Shown: positions 35,950 through 45,916, counted from the first letter of the stretch. The stretch: DNA of 64,000 nt from an uncultured Pelagibacteraceae bacterium (GCA_902516435.1 CABXYF010000003.1:1-64000); one strand, 5' to 3'. Program-made: numbers and translations. Notes: generated by a model not told the origin, from the letters alone.

Positions 35950-37209
35950 ATGAAAGATACTTTAGCAAATACTGAAAAGAAGACTGCATATATTTTAACT
36001 TTACCTGCAGTTACTTTAGTTTTTGCAATAATTTTATTTCCTATTTTTGCGAATGTTTGGATAAGTTTTAAAGAAGTTGAGCTTAAAGATATAAGAATAC
36101 CAGAGCCAAGAGCTAAAAAAATTGTCAAATCTATATCTAAAGATCCTTCAAAAATAAAAATTTTATATAAATTAAGAAATAGCTCCTTACTTCAAGAAAT
36201 TAGGGATGTTTCATTTCAAGATAAATTTCCAAAAAATTTTGAAATTGAAAAATTAGACCCACGTTGTGATTACCAAAAATATACTTTAAAATGTAAATTT
36301 GGTAATTGGCCAGCAAAATATAGAGAAAATTTTCAAATAGTATTTGGAACAAATGATGGTTCAAATATTGATAAAAAAGTTCTCAAATCAACAAAACCTA
36401 AATTAAATGGTTCATCAGATAATATATTACTAAATACTAATTTTACTTTAAAAAATTTCAAGAAAGTTTTATTTGATAATGAATTTGTAGACCTGTTACT
36501 CACAACTTTTTACTACACATTTTTTGGTACACTTGGCTCAATCATATTTGGTATTTTAACAGCCCAAATGGTCAATCAAAAATTTTATGGTCGAACATTT
36601 ATGCGAAGTGTTTTACTTTTCCCCTATGTTGCACCAGTTGTCGCTTTAGCTTATACATGGGAACTTCTGTTGGATCCAAATAGTGGGACTTTAAATAGTT
36701 TGCTAATCAACTACCAAGTTATTGAAACACCCATAAATTTACTCGGACAAAAATACATCAACATTAATATATTAGGGTTTGATTTTAAATTAAGATTAGC
36801 TCTAACAACAGTAATTATGTTTGAAATTTGGAGATATTTTCCTTTAGCTTTTTTATTTATCCTTGCAAGACTTCAAGCTATTCCAAAAGAATTATATGAG
36901 GCAGCTGATGTTGATGGGGCAAGCCCGTTTCAGAAGTTTTTCAATATAACCCTCCCTCAAATTACTGCAGTTATATCGATTTTATTTATGATTAGATTTA
37001 TTTGGAATTTTAATAAGTTTGAAGATGTTTTCTTACTTACAGGTGGCGCCTCAGGTACGAGAACGTTACCCATAAATGTTTATCAACAAGGTTTTGCAAT
37101 ATCTGACATTGGAATGGGATCGGCTGTTTCAATGGTGATAGTCGTTTTACTTTTATTATTTATGTTTTTTTACTTTAAGCTTTTAGGAAAAAGAGTGGAT
37201 GAGAACTAA
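35950..37209 (+). CDS. ABC transporter permease (MalF/UgpA-like) with a large periplasmic insertion
   Basis: A 419-aa inner-membrane protein. The first helix (about residues 14-36, ILTLPAVTLVFAIILFPIFA) is followed by about 130 residues outside the membrane containing a Cys pair (CDYQKYTLKC). The remaining five helices then follow. The EAA loop that contacts the ATPase is clear (ELYEAADVDGASPFQKFFNI). Typical relatives have about 290 aa. The ATG lies right after the terminator, without a visible ribosome site. Confidence 0.9.
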   Translation: MKDTLANTEKKTAYILTLPAVTLVFAIILFPIFANVWISFKEVELKDIRIPEPRAKKIVKSISKDPSKIKILYKLRNSSLLQEIRDVSFQDKFPKNFEIEKLDPRCDYQKYTLKCKFGNWPAKYRENFQIVFGTNDGSNIDKKVLKSTKPKLNGSSDNILLNTNFTLKNFKKVLFDNEFVDLLLTTFYYTFFGTLGSIIFGILTAQMVNQKFYGRTFMRSVLLFPYVAPVVALAYTWELLLDPNSGTLNSLLINYQVIETPINLLGQKYININILGFDFKLRLALTTVIMFEIWRYFPLAFLFILARLQAIPKELYEAADVDGASPFQKFFNITLPQITAVISILFMIRFIWNFNKFEDVFLLTGGASGTRTLPINVYQQGFAISDIGMGSAVSMVIVVLLLLFMFFYFKLLGKRVDEN

Positions 37210-38392
37210 AAATTCAATTTTATTTACATTGATAACATCATTTTTTTTGATTTTCATAGTTTCTATATGGAAAATATTAGCAACGTTACAGGGATTAAAT
37301 ATTCAAAGCTTTAATTTACAAATAATTTTTATTTTTGGTCTCCTAATATCATTTGCTAATTTAAGAATAGGCAGCAAAATCAAAATTTTTTATAAATCAA
37401 TTATTTTTTCTCTAATTTTTGTAATCTGTGATGGTTATATTATTCAAAAATTACCATTATGGTATAACATTGGTATTTTCATAATTTTGTATTTTTTTGT
37501 TAATAAAATAAATAAATATAGTTTTAAAGATTTAAAGGAACAACACTCAACTCAAGTAATCTTTTTTGATTTTTTAACATTATTTGGTATTTTATTTTTT
37601 TCATTCGTAATACTTTTTCCTTTTTATATGATGTTAATTACAAGTTTTAAAACTCAAATAGCTTTATTAGTTAACCCTTTAGATTTCAGTATTAATTTTA
37701 GTCAAGATTTTAAAGATCTATTTAAATCTTATTTTGTAATTTTTAAATCTTATAAATTTGGTCAATATATTTTAACTAGTACTATTGTGTCTGTAGGCAC
37801 AGTGATAATAACTCTTATTTTTGCTATCCCAGCAGCATATGCAATTGCTCGATTAAATTTTTTTGGAAAAACATTTATGTCAACATCAATATTAATAATT
37901 TATATGTTTCCGGCAATTGTCTTAGTAATTCCTCTGTACACAATCTTTAGTCAATTAGGTCTAAGAAATTCTATAGAAGGTTTGTTAATTGTTTATACAG
38001 CCACAACTCTACCGGTAGCAATTTATATGCTACAAGGATATTTTAAGAGCATCCCTAAAGAATTAGAGGAAGCAGCAATATTGGATAAACTTAGTTGGTT
38101 TGGAATAATTACTAAAATAATAATTCCATTAAGTATTCCTGCAATATCTTCTGTGGCTTTATATGTTTTTATGATAGCTTGGAATGAATTCTTATTTTCT
38201 TTAATGTTTCTAGATAACCCAAATTCTTTTACTCTTTCAAGAGCCATACAATATTTAAGTGGTGATGCAGAAACACCTAGACAATATTTAATGGCTGGTT
38301 CTGTTATTGTGACTTTACCTGTTCTGTTTATTTTTGTTTATTTTGAGAAATATTTAGTCAGTGGTCTTACTGCAGGGAGTGTAAAAGGTTGA
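37199..38392 (+). CDS. ABC transporter permease (MalG/UgpE-like) with extra N-terminal membrane helices
   Basis: A 397-aa inner-membrane protein. The C-terminal 275 residues are a normal MalG-type permease with EAA loop ELEEAAILDKLSWFGII and the usual C-terminal end (YLVSGLTAGSVKG). The first 120 residues add three to four hydrophobic helices not found in common family members. It overlaps the upstream permease by 11 bp and the hydrolase by 4 bp, so the three are coupled. Confidence 0.9.
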   Translation: MRTKNSILFTLITSFFLIFIVSIWKILATLQGLNIQSFNLQIIFIFGLLISFANLRIGSKIKIFYKSIIFSLIFVICDGYIIQKLPLWYNIGIFIILYFFVNKINKYSFKDLKEQHSTQVIFFDFLTLFGILFFSFVILFPFYMMLITSFKTQIALLVNPLDFSINFSQDFKDLFKSYFVIFKSYKFGQYILTSTIVSVGTVIITLIFAIPAAYAIARLNFFGKTFMSTSILIIYMFPAIVLVIPLYTIFSQLGLRNSIEGLLIVYTATTLPVAIYMLQGYFKSIPKELEEAAILDKLSWFGIITKIIIPLSIPAISSVALYVFMIAWNEFLFSLMFLDNPNSFTLSRAIQYLSGDAETPRQYLMAGSVIVTLPVLFIFVYFEKYLVSGLTAGSVKG

Positions 38393-39660
38393 GAGATAAT
38401 TTAATAGAAAAAGCAAAAAAGGTTTTATTAGGTAATAAAAAAAAAGGTTTCACATTACCTACAAATAATAAATTATATCCCGCTCAATGGAAATGGGATT
38501 CTGGATTTATTGCTCTAGGGTACTCGCATTTTAAACTCAAGTATGCACTTGATGAAATAACAACTCTTTTAAGGGGTCAATGGAAAGATGGCATGATACC
38601 TCATATTTTATTCCATGATTTAAAGACAGATTATTATCCAAACCACTCCGTATGGAATTGCGGGAACAAGATTCATTCGTCAGGAATAACTCAACCACCT
38701 GTTCTTGCAATTATGTTAAAGAAAATTTTAGATAAAAATAAAATTAAAATTTCAGACAAATTAAAAATTAAGTCAATAGTTCAAAAATTAAAAAAATATC
38801 ACGATTGGTTAATTAAATATAGAGACCCAAAAAATACAGGTCTGGTTTCGATATTGCATCCTTGGGAAAGTGGATATGATAATTCTCCACTTTGGGATTA
38901 TTCTATGAACGAGGTAAAAGTTGAAAAAAATTTAAAATATAAACGAGGAGATAATAAAGTTATAAATCCAGAATACAGACCCTTAGATACAGATTACGAT
39001 AGATATGTAACAATTAAAAATCATTTAAGAAAAAATAAATACAATCCCAAGAATCTTTATAAAACGTCTATGTTTAATGTTGTTGATGTCGGCTTTAATT
39101 CAATATTTTTAAGAGCAAATAAAGATTTACTAGAATTGCTTAAAATTTTTAATCTTGAACATAAAAGTTTACAAAAATTTATTTTAAAATCAGAAAATCA
39201 GATTGAAAAACTATATAATGAAAAAAAAGGAGTTTTTACTAATTATGATATTAAAAATAAAAAAAAAATCATAGTTCCCTCAATTACAAATTATTTTATT
39301 TTATTTGCTGATTTAAAAAATCAATCAATTAATAAAAAAATAATAAAGGATCTAAAAAATCATAACCAAAATGAAAAATATCTATTTTCTAGTATTAAAC
39401 CAAATTATGGGAAATTTGAGGAAAAACGCTATTGGAGAGGTCCAGTTTGGATAAATTGTAATTGGATTATCTATCAAGGGTTAAAGAATAAAGATAAGAA
39501 ATTTGCTAATAAAATTAAAGAAAAAACAATAAATCTAATTAAAAAAAAGGGTTTCTATGAATACTACAGTTTTAAAACAGGAGAAGCATTTGGGGCAAGT
39601 AACTTTTCTTGGACCGCTTCTTTATTTTTAGATTTGGTAATGGAAAAGAAATATAACTAA
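38389..39660 (+). CDS. GH63-like glycoside hydrolase, probable glucosylglycerate/glycoside hydrolase
   Basis: A 423-aa protein with a TTG start overlapping the permease stop (TTGA). The (alpha/alpha)6-barrel signature YPAQWKWDSGF, then RGQWKDGMIPHILFHD, SILHPWESGYDNSPLWD and KRYWRGPVWINCNW match the GH63 mannosylglycerate/glucosylglycerate hydrolase group and trehalase-like relatives. No signal peptide, so it acts in the cytoplasm on the imported substrate. Its end overlaps the convergent oxidoreductase by 4 bp. Confidence 0.75.
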   Translation: MRDNLIEKAKKVLLGNKKKGFTLPTNNKLYPAQWKWDSGFIALGYSHFKLKYALDEITTLLRGQWKDGMIPHILFHDLKTDYYPNHSVWNCGNKIHSSGITQPPVLAIMLKKILDKNKIKISDKLKIKSIVQKLKKYHDWLIKYRDPKNTGLVSILHPWESGYDNSPLWDYSMNEVKVEKNLKYKRGDNKVINPEYRPLDTDYDRYVTIKNHLRKNKYNPKNLYKTSMFNVVDVGFNSIFLRANKDLLELLKIFNLEHKSLQKFILKSENQIEKLYNEKKGVFTNYDIKNKKKIIVPSITNYFILFADLKNQSINKKIIKDLKNHNQNEKYLFSSIKPNYGKFEEKRYWRGPVWINCNWIIYQGLKNKDKKFANKIKEKTINLIKKKGFYEYYSFKTGEAFGASNFSWTASLFLDLVMEKKYN

Positions 39661-40952
39661 TTTAGTAAATTATATTGGTAGTTTCTTGCTTCGACCACTT
39701 CGGAGGGAAGATTTAACACGACATCATCAAGTCTAATAACTTCATCCTTACTTATATCTCTTGTTAATATAGCATTATCAGTAAGGCCTAGAGGTAAAAT
39801 CATTTCATTTTTTGATTCTTGAGATGTTATTAATCGTCCTCTTGCACAAAACCCTCCTTCTCCATCTAGTTTTTCACCTACTTTTAAATCTTTCTTAGCT
39901 AAACTTGCAACATCAGCATTGTAATTTTTTGTATAGCCTGTTGCTTTATTGTCTAGTGCTATTGAATAAATAGATTGTGCAAGCTCTAGTCCTATATAAT
40001 GATAAGGCCTCCAAATTGCAGAATAATTTCCAGATGTGTCTGTAACCATGCCGTAATCCTTAAAACAATTTTTTACATATTCGTTCTGTGCTTTAATAAC
40101 AACATAAACGCCCCACCTTAAATCATTTGGAATATCTTTTTTTTCTAAATCTATACTTGAGATAACTTCTACTTGACCATCAAATTCAATTAGACCACCA
40201 TCATTTTTTGGGATCATTTTTTTTGCAATATCATAAACACCAACAGGAGGAAAAGTTAATCCGTTACTAGGGCATTTTAAGTTAGCTGCATTACTTACTG
40301 CACACATTTCAATTGCAGACTTATCTCCACATAAAAAACTATTAAACATTTTTGGGTTCATTCCAGACTCTAATTCAGCTCGCTCTTTAGTTAGACCATA
40401 GTGACCCCAAACAGTATCAGGTGTAGAATATTCAAAAGTTGGATGATATTTTGTTCCTTTGCCAGCACAAACTATTGAAAATCCATTTAATCTTGCCCAC
40501 TCTATTTGCTCAAGAATTAATGATGGTTGATCTCCATAAGCCATCGAACAGATAACACCTTTTTCTTTTGCAAGATCAGATAAAAATTTACCACAAGTTA
40601 TATCAGCTTCAACATTGACTAATATTACATGTTTATTATTTTTTATTATCTTTGTTGCATGGACAGTTCCGACTATTGGGTTGCCTGTTGCCTCAATAAA
40701 AATTTCAATATCTCTTTCCAAAACTTTCTCTAACGAATTTGAAAAATTTATTTGTTTAACCACTTGCTCATTTAATCCACTTTTCAAACAATTTTTCTTT
40801 GCTTGATCAACATTAATATCAACTATGGTATCTATTTGAATTTTTTCTAAATGATTGTATTGAGCCAAAAACATACTTACAAATTTACCGCATCCAATAA
40901 AACAAATTTTTATAGGATCTTTTCGATTTTCTAATTTTGTATGTAAAAACAT
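39657..40952 (-). CDS. Homoserine dehydrogenase-like oxidoreductase with SAF domain
   Basis: A 431-aa protein with an N-terminal Rossmann fold (IKICFIGCGKFVSMFLAQY), a central catalytic domain with GKGTKYHPTFEYSTPDTVW, and a C-terminal SAF domain (LKVGEKLDGEGGFCARGRL ... ILTRDISKDEVIRLDDV). This matches the COG4091 group, which is linked to sugar-acid and tetrose metabolism in other bacteria. The exact substrate is unknown. It is convergent with the transport/hydrolase operon, so a metabolic link is possible but unproven. Confidence 0.75.
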   Translation of the reverse strand: MFLHTKLENRKDPIKICFIGCGKFVSMFLAQYNHLEKIQIDTIVDINVDQAKKNCLKSGLNEQVVKQINFSNSLEKVLERDIEIFIEATGNPIVGTVHATKIIKNNKHVILVNVEADITCGKFLSDLAKEKGVICSMAYGDQPSLILEQIEWARLNGFSIVCAGKGTKYHPTFEYSTPDTVWGHYGLTKERAELESGMNPKMFNSFLCGDKSAIEMCAVSNAANLKCPSNGLTFPPVGVYDIAKKMIPKNDGGLIEFDGQVEVISSIDLEKKDIPNDLRWGVYVVIKAQNEYVKNCFKDYGMVTDTSGNYSAIWRPYHYIGLELAQSIYSIALDNKATGYTKNYNADVASLAKKDLKVGEKLDGEGGFCARGRLITSQESKNEMILPLGLTDNAILTRDISKDEVIRLDDVVLNLPSEVVEARNYQYNLLN

Positions 40953-40960
40953 TATGAATT

Positions 40961-41362
40961 TTAAGGTTTCAAGGCGCTATTAAGATAATTTTTATCAAGT
41001 TTGCAATCTTTATATCCTCTTTTAACAACATTTAGATATCTTTCGGTTGGAAACTTGAATGGAGTTTTTTTAACCATGGTATAAGTCATTACTTTTTTTC
41101 CATAATAATAAAAATAATATTTCTTATAAAGTATTGGATAATCCTCATATATATCTAATTTTTTTTCATCACTTTTTGAAATATCAAATAAACCTCCTGG
41201 AACAATTGAATTCTTCTTAATTTCAATATCTGCAGCTCTATATTTACTTCTAAAAGTAAGCCTAAAATCTTTTAAATTAATTTTTTTTAAGAAAATACTA
41301 TCTTTACACCTTCGTTTCATCTGAAAATGATGAAGGTTACTACCGTAAGCAAAGTAAAGCAT
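40961..41362 (-). CDS. Gamma-glutamylcyclotransferase-fold protein
   Basis: A 133-aa protein with the GGCT/AIG2 motif YFAYGSNLHHFQMKRRC at the N-terminus, and GGLFDISKSDEKKLDIYEDY with the catalytic-type Glu. Family members release 5-oxoproline from gamma-glutamyl amines or glutathione. Its start overlaps the cinA-like stop by one base; it lies 8 bp upstream of the SAF-domain gene. Confidence 0.75.
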   Translation of the reverse strand: MLYFAYGSNLHHFQMKRRCKDSIFLKKINLKDFRLTFRSKYRAADIEIKKNSIVPGGLFDISKSDEKKLDIYEDYPILYKKYYFYYYGKKVMTYTMVKKTPFKFPTERYLNVVKRGYKDCKLDKNYLNSALKP

Positions 41363-42111
41363 TATCTTTCAACTACTTCAATTTTTTTTGCATCAACAAA
41401 TTCTAAGATTTGAGAATTACACACATCTATTTTTGATTGATCTTCAGATCTTATTACAATTGAAACACCTAATTTTCCAGCATGGAAAAAAGGATAGCTT
41501 CCTATCTCTACATCTTGATTATCATTTTGTACTTTAGTCAAAGAGTTTGCAATTTCACTCTCAACTGTTCTTAAGCTGATTGTATGACTTTTAATCGGTT
41601 CTCCACCAACTATTGTATTCGTTAGGCCTCCTAGCATTGATTTAAGAATAGATGGCACACCTGGTAAACAAAAAACATTTTCAACATTAAATCCAGGAGC
41701 GCCACTTGTTGGGTTTAAAATTAAATTTGCATTTTCGGGCATCCAACACATTTTCTGTCGCCCATCATTAAATTCACCTGGTTTGTAGTATGCTTCTAAA
41801 ATTTTAAAAGCTTGTTTGTGGATTTCGTATTTTATTCCAAAGGTTTTTGAAACAGATTGAGCAGTGATATCATCATGTGTTGGACCTATACCTCCAGTTG
41901 TAAAAACATAATCATAAGTTATTTTCAAGTAAGATAATGTATCTACAATTGTTTTTTCTATATCTGGTATTACTCTTACCTCCTCTACTTTTACACCAAT
42001 TGAATTGAGCCAAACTGCAATTGTTGACGTATTAGTATCTTGTGTTCTGCCTGACAATATTTCGTTACCAATTATTAGTATAGCGGCATTAACTTTTGTT
42101 TTTTTGCTCAT
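41362..42111 (-). CDS. CinA N-terminal domain/molybdopterin-binding-type protein
   Basis: A 249-aa protein of the MoCF (MoaB/Mog) fold: AAILIIGNEILSGRTQDTNT, then FTTGGIGPTHDDITAQSVSK and SGAPGFNVENVFCLPGVPSI. It corresponds to the N-terminal half of CinA, without the C-terminal nicotinamide-nucleotide amidase half. Stand-alone versions are common in Alphaproteobacteria. Divergent from sfsA with a 20-bp gap. Confidence 0.85.
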   Translation of the reverse strand: MSKKTKVNAAILIIGNEILSGRTQDTNTSTIAVWLNSIGVKVEEVRVIPDIEKTIVDTLSYLKITYDYVFTTGGIGPTHDDITAQSVSKTFGIKYEIHKQAFKILEAYYKPGEFNDGRQKMCWMPENANLILNPTSGAPGFNVENVFCLPGVPSILKSMLGGLTNTIVGGEPIKSHTISLRTVESEIANSLTKVQNDNQDVEIGSYPFFHAGKLGVSIVIRSEDQSKIDVCNSQILEFVDAKKIEVVER

Positions 42112-42131
42112 ATTATATGTATAATTTAGAG

Positions 42132-42830
42132 ATGGAATTTACCAAGTCTTTAGTAAAAGGCAAATTAATCAGACGATATAAAAGATTTTTTACTGATGTA
42201 AAGTTGCAAAAAGAAACAGTGACAGCACATTGTCCAAATACAGGATCTATGAAAGGATTATTAGAAGAGGGTAATGATGTTTATTTACTTCCAAATAATG
42301 ATCCTAAAAGGAAGCTTAAGTATGGACTTGAAATTATAAAGTCGCGGAAAAATTTAGTTGGTGTAAATACCCACATGGCAAACAAAATTGCTAAACATGG
42401 TCTAGAAAATAACCTGATAAATGAACTTAAAAATATAGATTTAATAAAATCAGAGGTATTTTTTAATAAGGAAACGCGTTTTGACTTTTTACTTGAGAAA
42501 GGTGACCAAAAAAGCTTTGTTGAAGTTAAAAATGTGACTTTATTCAGGAATATGGACACATCAGAATTTCCAGATGCTGTCACATCACGTGGATCAAAAC
42601 ATTTATTAACCCTTATTGATGCCATAAAAAAAGGCTATAAAACATATCTATTATTTTTAGTTCAAATTCAAAATATGAAATATTTTAAAATAGCTAAAGA
42701 TATAGATGAACAGTATTACAAAAACTACATTTTAGCTAAAAAAGCTGGAGTAAATTTTTTAGCTTACAGCTGTGATATTAGTTCAAAAAAAATTTTTATA
42801 GATAAAAAACTTAAAATAATTGATGAATAA
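42132..42830 (+). CDS. sfsA: Sugar fermentation stimulation protein homologue
   Basis: ATG at 42132 gives 232 aa; a longer frame from 42096 would overlap the divergent cinA-like gene and is rejected. SfsA hallmarks are visible: TAHCPNTGSMKGLLEEG, the nuclease-like core ETRFDFLLEKG ... SFVEVKNVTLF and FPDAVTSRGSKHLLTL. SfsA has a DNA-binding and nuclease-like fold; its cellular role is unclear. Its stop overlaps the map start. Confidence 0.9.
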   Translation: MEFTKSLVKGKLIRRYKRFFTDVKLQKETVTAHCPNTGSMKGLLEEGNDVYLLPNNDPKRKLKYGLEIIKSRKNLVGVNTHMANKIAKHGLENNLINELKNIDLIKSEVFFNKETRFDFLLEKGDQKSFVEVKNVTLFRNMDTSEFPDAVTSRGSKHLLTLIDAIKKGYKTYLLFLVQIQNMKYFKIAKDIDEQYYKNYILAKKAGVNFLAYSCDISSKKIFIDKKLKIIDE

Positions 42831-43593
42831 TTATAAAGAAAAATTTGAAAAAATGAGAATTGCTGGAAACCTTGCAGCGAGAACTTTGGATATGTTAACT
42901 GAAAATATAAAAGAAGGAATTTCTACAGACTACATTGACAAATTAGGTTATGAATACATAAAAGATAATGGTGGTCATTCTGCTCCACTTTACTATCGAG
43001 GGTTTACAAAATCTTTATGTACCTCTTTAAATCATGTTGTTTGTCATGGAATACCTTCAGATAGAATTTTACAAGAAGGCGATGCAGTAAATGTAGATGT
43101 AACTGCAATAGTCGATGAACATTACGGTGATACGAGTAGAATGTTTTGCATTGGTAAAACACCAGTTAAGTTAAATAATCTTATAGATACTACCTATGAG
43201 TCAATGATGAGAGCTATTAAAATACTAAAACCAGGAATTAAGTTAGGAGATATTGGATATACAATTCAATCATTTGTTGAGGAAAAAGGTTTTTCTGTAG
43301 TGAGAGATTTTTGTGGTCATGGAATTAGTACAACATTTCATGAATCTCCTAATATATTACATTACGGAAGTAAAAATACAGGTATGGAACTTAGACCTGG
43401 AATGACATTTACTATTGAGCCTATGATTAACTCAGGAAAATATGATGTAAAAATGTTAAATGATGGTTGGACAGCTGTTACAAAAGATAAATCTTTATCT
43501 GTACAATTTGAACATACGTTAGGAATTACTGAAAATGGTTATGAAATCTTTACAGAATCTGCTAAAGGTTATTCAAAGCCTCCATACTTATAA
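42823..43593 (+). CDS. map: Methionine aminopeptidase, type I
   Basis: Removes the N-terminal Met from new proteins, 256 aa from ATG at 42823 (a TTG one codon earlier is less likely). Metal ligands are readable: VNVDVTAIVDEHYGDTSRMF (two Asp), DFCGHGISTTFHESPN (His), FTIEPMIN (Glu) and VQFEHTLGIT (Glu). It overlaps sfsA by 8 bp and is followed by purB after 3 bp. Confidence 0.96.
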   Translation: MNNYKEKFEKMRIAGNLAARTLDMLTENIKEGISTDYIDKLGYEYIKDNGGHSAPLYYRGFTKSLCTSLNHVVCHGIPSDRILQEGDAVNVDVTAIVDEHYGDTSRMFCIGKTPVKLNNLIDTTYESMMRAIKILKPGIKLGDIGYTIQSFVEEKGFSVVRDFCGHGISTTFHESPNILHYGSKNTGMELRPGMTFTIEPMINSGKYDVKMLNDGWTAVTKDKSLSVQFEHTLGITENGYEIFTESAKGYSKPPYL

Positions 43594-43596
43594 TTA

Positions 43597-44889
43597 ATGA
43601 TTAAAAGATATTCGCGTAAACAATTAAATGACATTTGGTCAGAGAAAAATAAATATAAAATTTGGCTAGATGTTGAAATTGCTGCAGCAGAAGCGATGGA
43701 AAAACTTGATCAAATTCCAAGAGGAGTTTCTTCAACTGTAAGAAAAAAAGCAAAAATTAATGTATCAAGAATTCATAAAATAGAGTCTGAAGTTAAACAT
43801 GATGTAATAGCATTTTTAACCTCTGTTACAGAAAAAGCTGGAATTAAAGCTAGATATCTTCACTTAGGAATGACATCTTCTGATGTGTTGGATACATCTT
43901 TCAATGTTCAACTAGTCCAATCGGGAAAAATTATTTTAAATGATATTGATCAAATTTTAAAAGTTTTAAAAAGACAGGCTAAAAAATATAAACTAACTCC
44001 TTGTATAGGTAGAAGCCATGGAATTCACGCTGAGCCTGTAACCTTTGGGTTAAAATTAGCCTCTTTTTATGAGGAGTTTAAAAGAAATAGAAAAAGATTA
44101 AAGGATGCAATTGATGAAGTATCAACTTGTGCAATTTCTGGAGCTGTTGGTACATTTGCAAATGTTGATCCAAAAGTTGAAAAGCATGTAGCAAAAAAAC
44201 TAGGTTTAAAAGTAGAGCCAATTTCATCTCAAGTAATACCACGAGATAGACATGCATTCTATTTTTCAGTACTAGGAATTATTGCTGGTTCAATAGAAAG
44301 AGTTGCAATTGAAATTAGACACCTGCAACGAACAGAAGTTTATGAATTGCAGGAATATTTTTCTAAAAATCAAAAAGGCTCATCCGCTATGCCTCACAAA
44401 AAAAATCCTATTTTAAGTGAAAACTTAACTGGACTTGCAAGGATGGTAAGAAGTGCAGTGATGCCAGCTTTAGAAAATATTGCTCTTTGGCATGAAAGAG
44501 ACATTTCTCATTCAAGCGTAGAGAGAAATATTGGTCCAGATGCTAATATCACAACAGATTTTGCTTTAGCAAGACTTACAAACATTTTAGATAATATGAT
44601 TGTATATCCAAAAAGAATGCTAGAAAATTTAAACATAACTAGAGGATTAATTTTTTCACAAGAAGTCATGTTAGAACTAACAAAATCTGGGCTGAGTAGA
44701 GAGAAATCCTATAAAATGGTACAAAACTATGCGAAAAGATGTTTTGCTGAAAATTTAAATTTATATGATGTTCTTTTAGAGGATAAATTGATTATGAATA
44801 AAATTTCACAAAGAAAACTAAAATCTATTTTTAGTTATTCTAAACATTATAAAAACGTAAATTTAATCTTTAGAAGAGTTTTTAAATAA
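43597..44889 (+). CDS. purB: Adenylosuccinate lyase
   Basis: Acts twice in purine synthesis (SAICAR to AICAR, adenylosuccinate to AMP), 430 aa. The fumarase/lyase signature [16 protein letters not shown], the catalytic [10 protein letters not shown] and [11 protein letters not shown] are present. Starts the purB-purC-purS-purQ-purL run; its stop overlaps the purC start by one base. Confidence 0.97.
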   Translation: MIKRYSRKQLNDIWSEKNKYKIWLDVEIAAAEAMEKLDQIPRGVSSTVRKKAKINVSRIHKIESEVKHDVIAFLTSVTEKAGIKARYLHLGMTSSDVLDTSFNVQLVQSGKIILNDIDQILKVLKRQAKKYKLTPCIGRSHGIHAEPVTFGLKLASFYEEFKRNRKRLKDAIDEVSTCAISGAVGTFANVDPKVEKHVAKKLGLKVEPISSQVIPRDRHAFYFSVLGIIAGSIERVAIEIRHLQRTEVYELQEYFSKNQKGSSAMPHKKNPILSENLTGLARMVRSAVMPALENIALWHERDISHSSVERNIGPDANITTDFALARLTNILDNMIVYPKRMLENLNITRGLIFSQEVMLELTKSGLSREKSYKMVQNYAKRCFAENLNLYDVLLEDKLIMNKISQRKLKSIFSYSKHYKNVNLIFRRVFK

Positions 44890-45674
44890 TGAAAAAAGGA
44901 AAAAAAATATACGAAGGAAAGGCTAAAATTATTTATTCAACAAGTGATAAAGATTTAGTAATTCAATATTTTAAAGACGATGCAACAGCTTTTAATAATC
45001 AAAAAAAATCTACTATTGAGGGAAAAGGAGTTTTAAATAATAGAATTTCTGAACACATACTTTCAAAGCTCTCACAAATTGGTATCAAAAATCACTTAGT
45101 TAAGAGACTAAATATGCGGGAACAAGTAGTTAAACTTGTTGAGATTATACCAATCGAATTTATTGTGAGAAATGTTGCAACGGGATCATTAACAAAAAGA
45201 CTTGGTATTGAAGATGGTACTATATTAAAGGAGCCATTAATTGAATATTGTTTAAAAGATGACAAGCTTGGTGATCCATTAATTGCTGAAGAACATATTC
45301 TTGCGTTTGATTGGGCATCTAAAACAGAAATAGAAAAAGTAAAAAAAATGATTTTAAGAATTAATGATTTTATGATCGGTATGTTTGGTGGTGTTGGAAT
45401 TAAACTAATAGACTTCAAGTTAGAATTTGGAAGACTAACTTCGAACGGAAAGAAAGAGGTAATTTTAGCTGATGAAATTAGTCCAGATACTTGTAGATTA
45501 TGGGATAGTGTCACAGATAAAAAATTAGACAAAGACAGGTTCAGAAAGGATCTGGGAGACTTAATCCCAGCTTATACAGAAGTTGCTAAAAGACTTGGTA
45601 TCCTTCACGAACAATCCAACTTAAGTGTAGTTAACGTAACAAAACTATCCTCAATTAAAAGAAAACGTAAATGA
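44889..45674 (+). CDS. purC: SAICAR synthase
   Basis: Joins aspartate to CAIR, 261 aa. Typical blocks are [46 protein letters not shown], and the late [14 protein letters not shown]. Overlaps purB by 1 bp and purS by 4 bp (ATGA). Confidence 0.97.
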   Translation: MKKGKKIYEGKAKIIYSTSDKDLVIQYFKDDATAFNNQKKSTIEGKGVLNNRISEHILSKLSQIGIKNHLVKRLNMREQVVKLVEIIPIEFIVRNVATGSLTKRLGIEDGTILKEPLIEYCLKDDKLGDPLIAEEHILAFDWASKTEIEKVKKMILRINDFMIGMFGGVGIKLIDFKLEFGRLTSNGKKEVILADEISPDTCRLWDSVTDKKLDKDRFRKDLGDLIPAYTEVAKRLGILHEQSNLSVVNVTKLSSIKRKRK

Positions 45675-45913
45675 AAATATCGGTAATTATTACATTAAAA
45701 AAAGATGTATTGGATCCTCAGGGTAAAGTTATTCATCAAGCTCTTGATGGAATGGGCTTTAATGATGTTAATGAAGTAAGACAAGGTAAATATTTTGAAA
45801 TCGATACTAAAGAAACCAATCCTAAAAAAGCGAAAGATAAAGTTGAAGAAATGTGCAAAAAACTTTTAGCTAATCTTGTAATTGAAAATTACAAAATTAT
45901 CGATGTACAGTAA
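45671..45913 (+). CDS. purS: FGAM synthase subunit PurS
   Basis: The 80-aa small subunit that bridges PurL and PurQ in the three-part FGAM synthase. The pattern [29 protein letters not shown] is the family core at about residues 14-42. Its presence together with separate purQ and short purL shows the three-subunit form of the enzyme rather than the single large PurL of gammaproteobacteria. Confidence 0.95.
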   Translation: MKISVIITLKKDVLDPQGKVIHQALDGMGFNDVNEVRQGKYFEIDTKETNPKKAKDKVEEMCKKLLANLVIENYKIIDVQ

Positions 45914-45916
45914 TTG

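Noticed and set aside
42096-42131. Longer SfsA start
   Set aside because: It would overlap the divergent cinA-like gene; the ATG at 42132 matches the usual SfsA start.
45092-45532. 146-codon minus-strand frame inside purC
   Set aside because: It is the shadow of a well-recognised gene, with low-complexity Ser/Ile composition.
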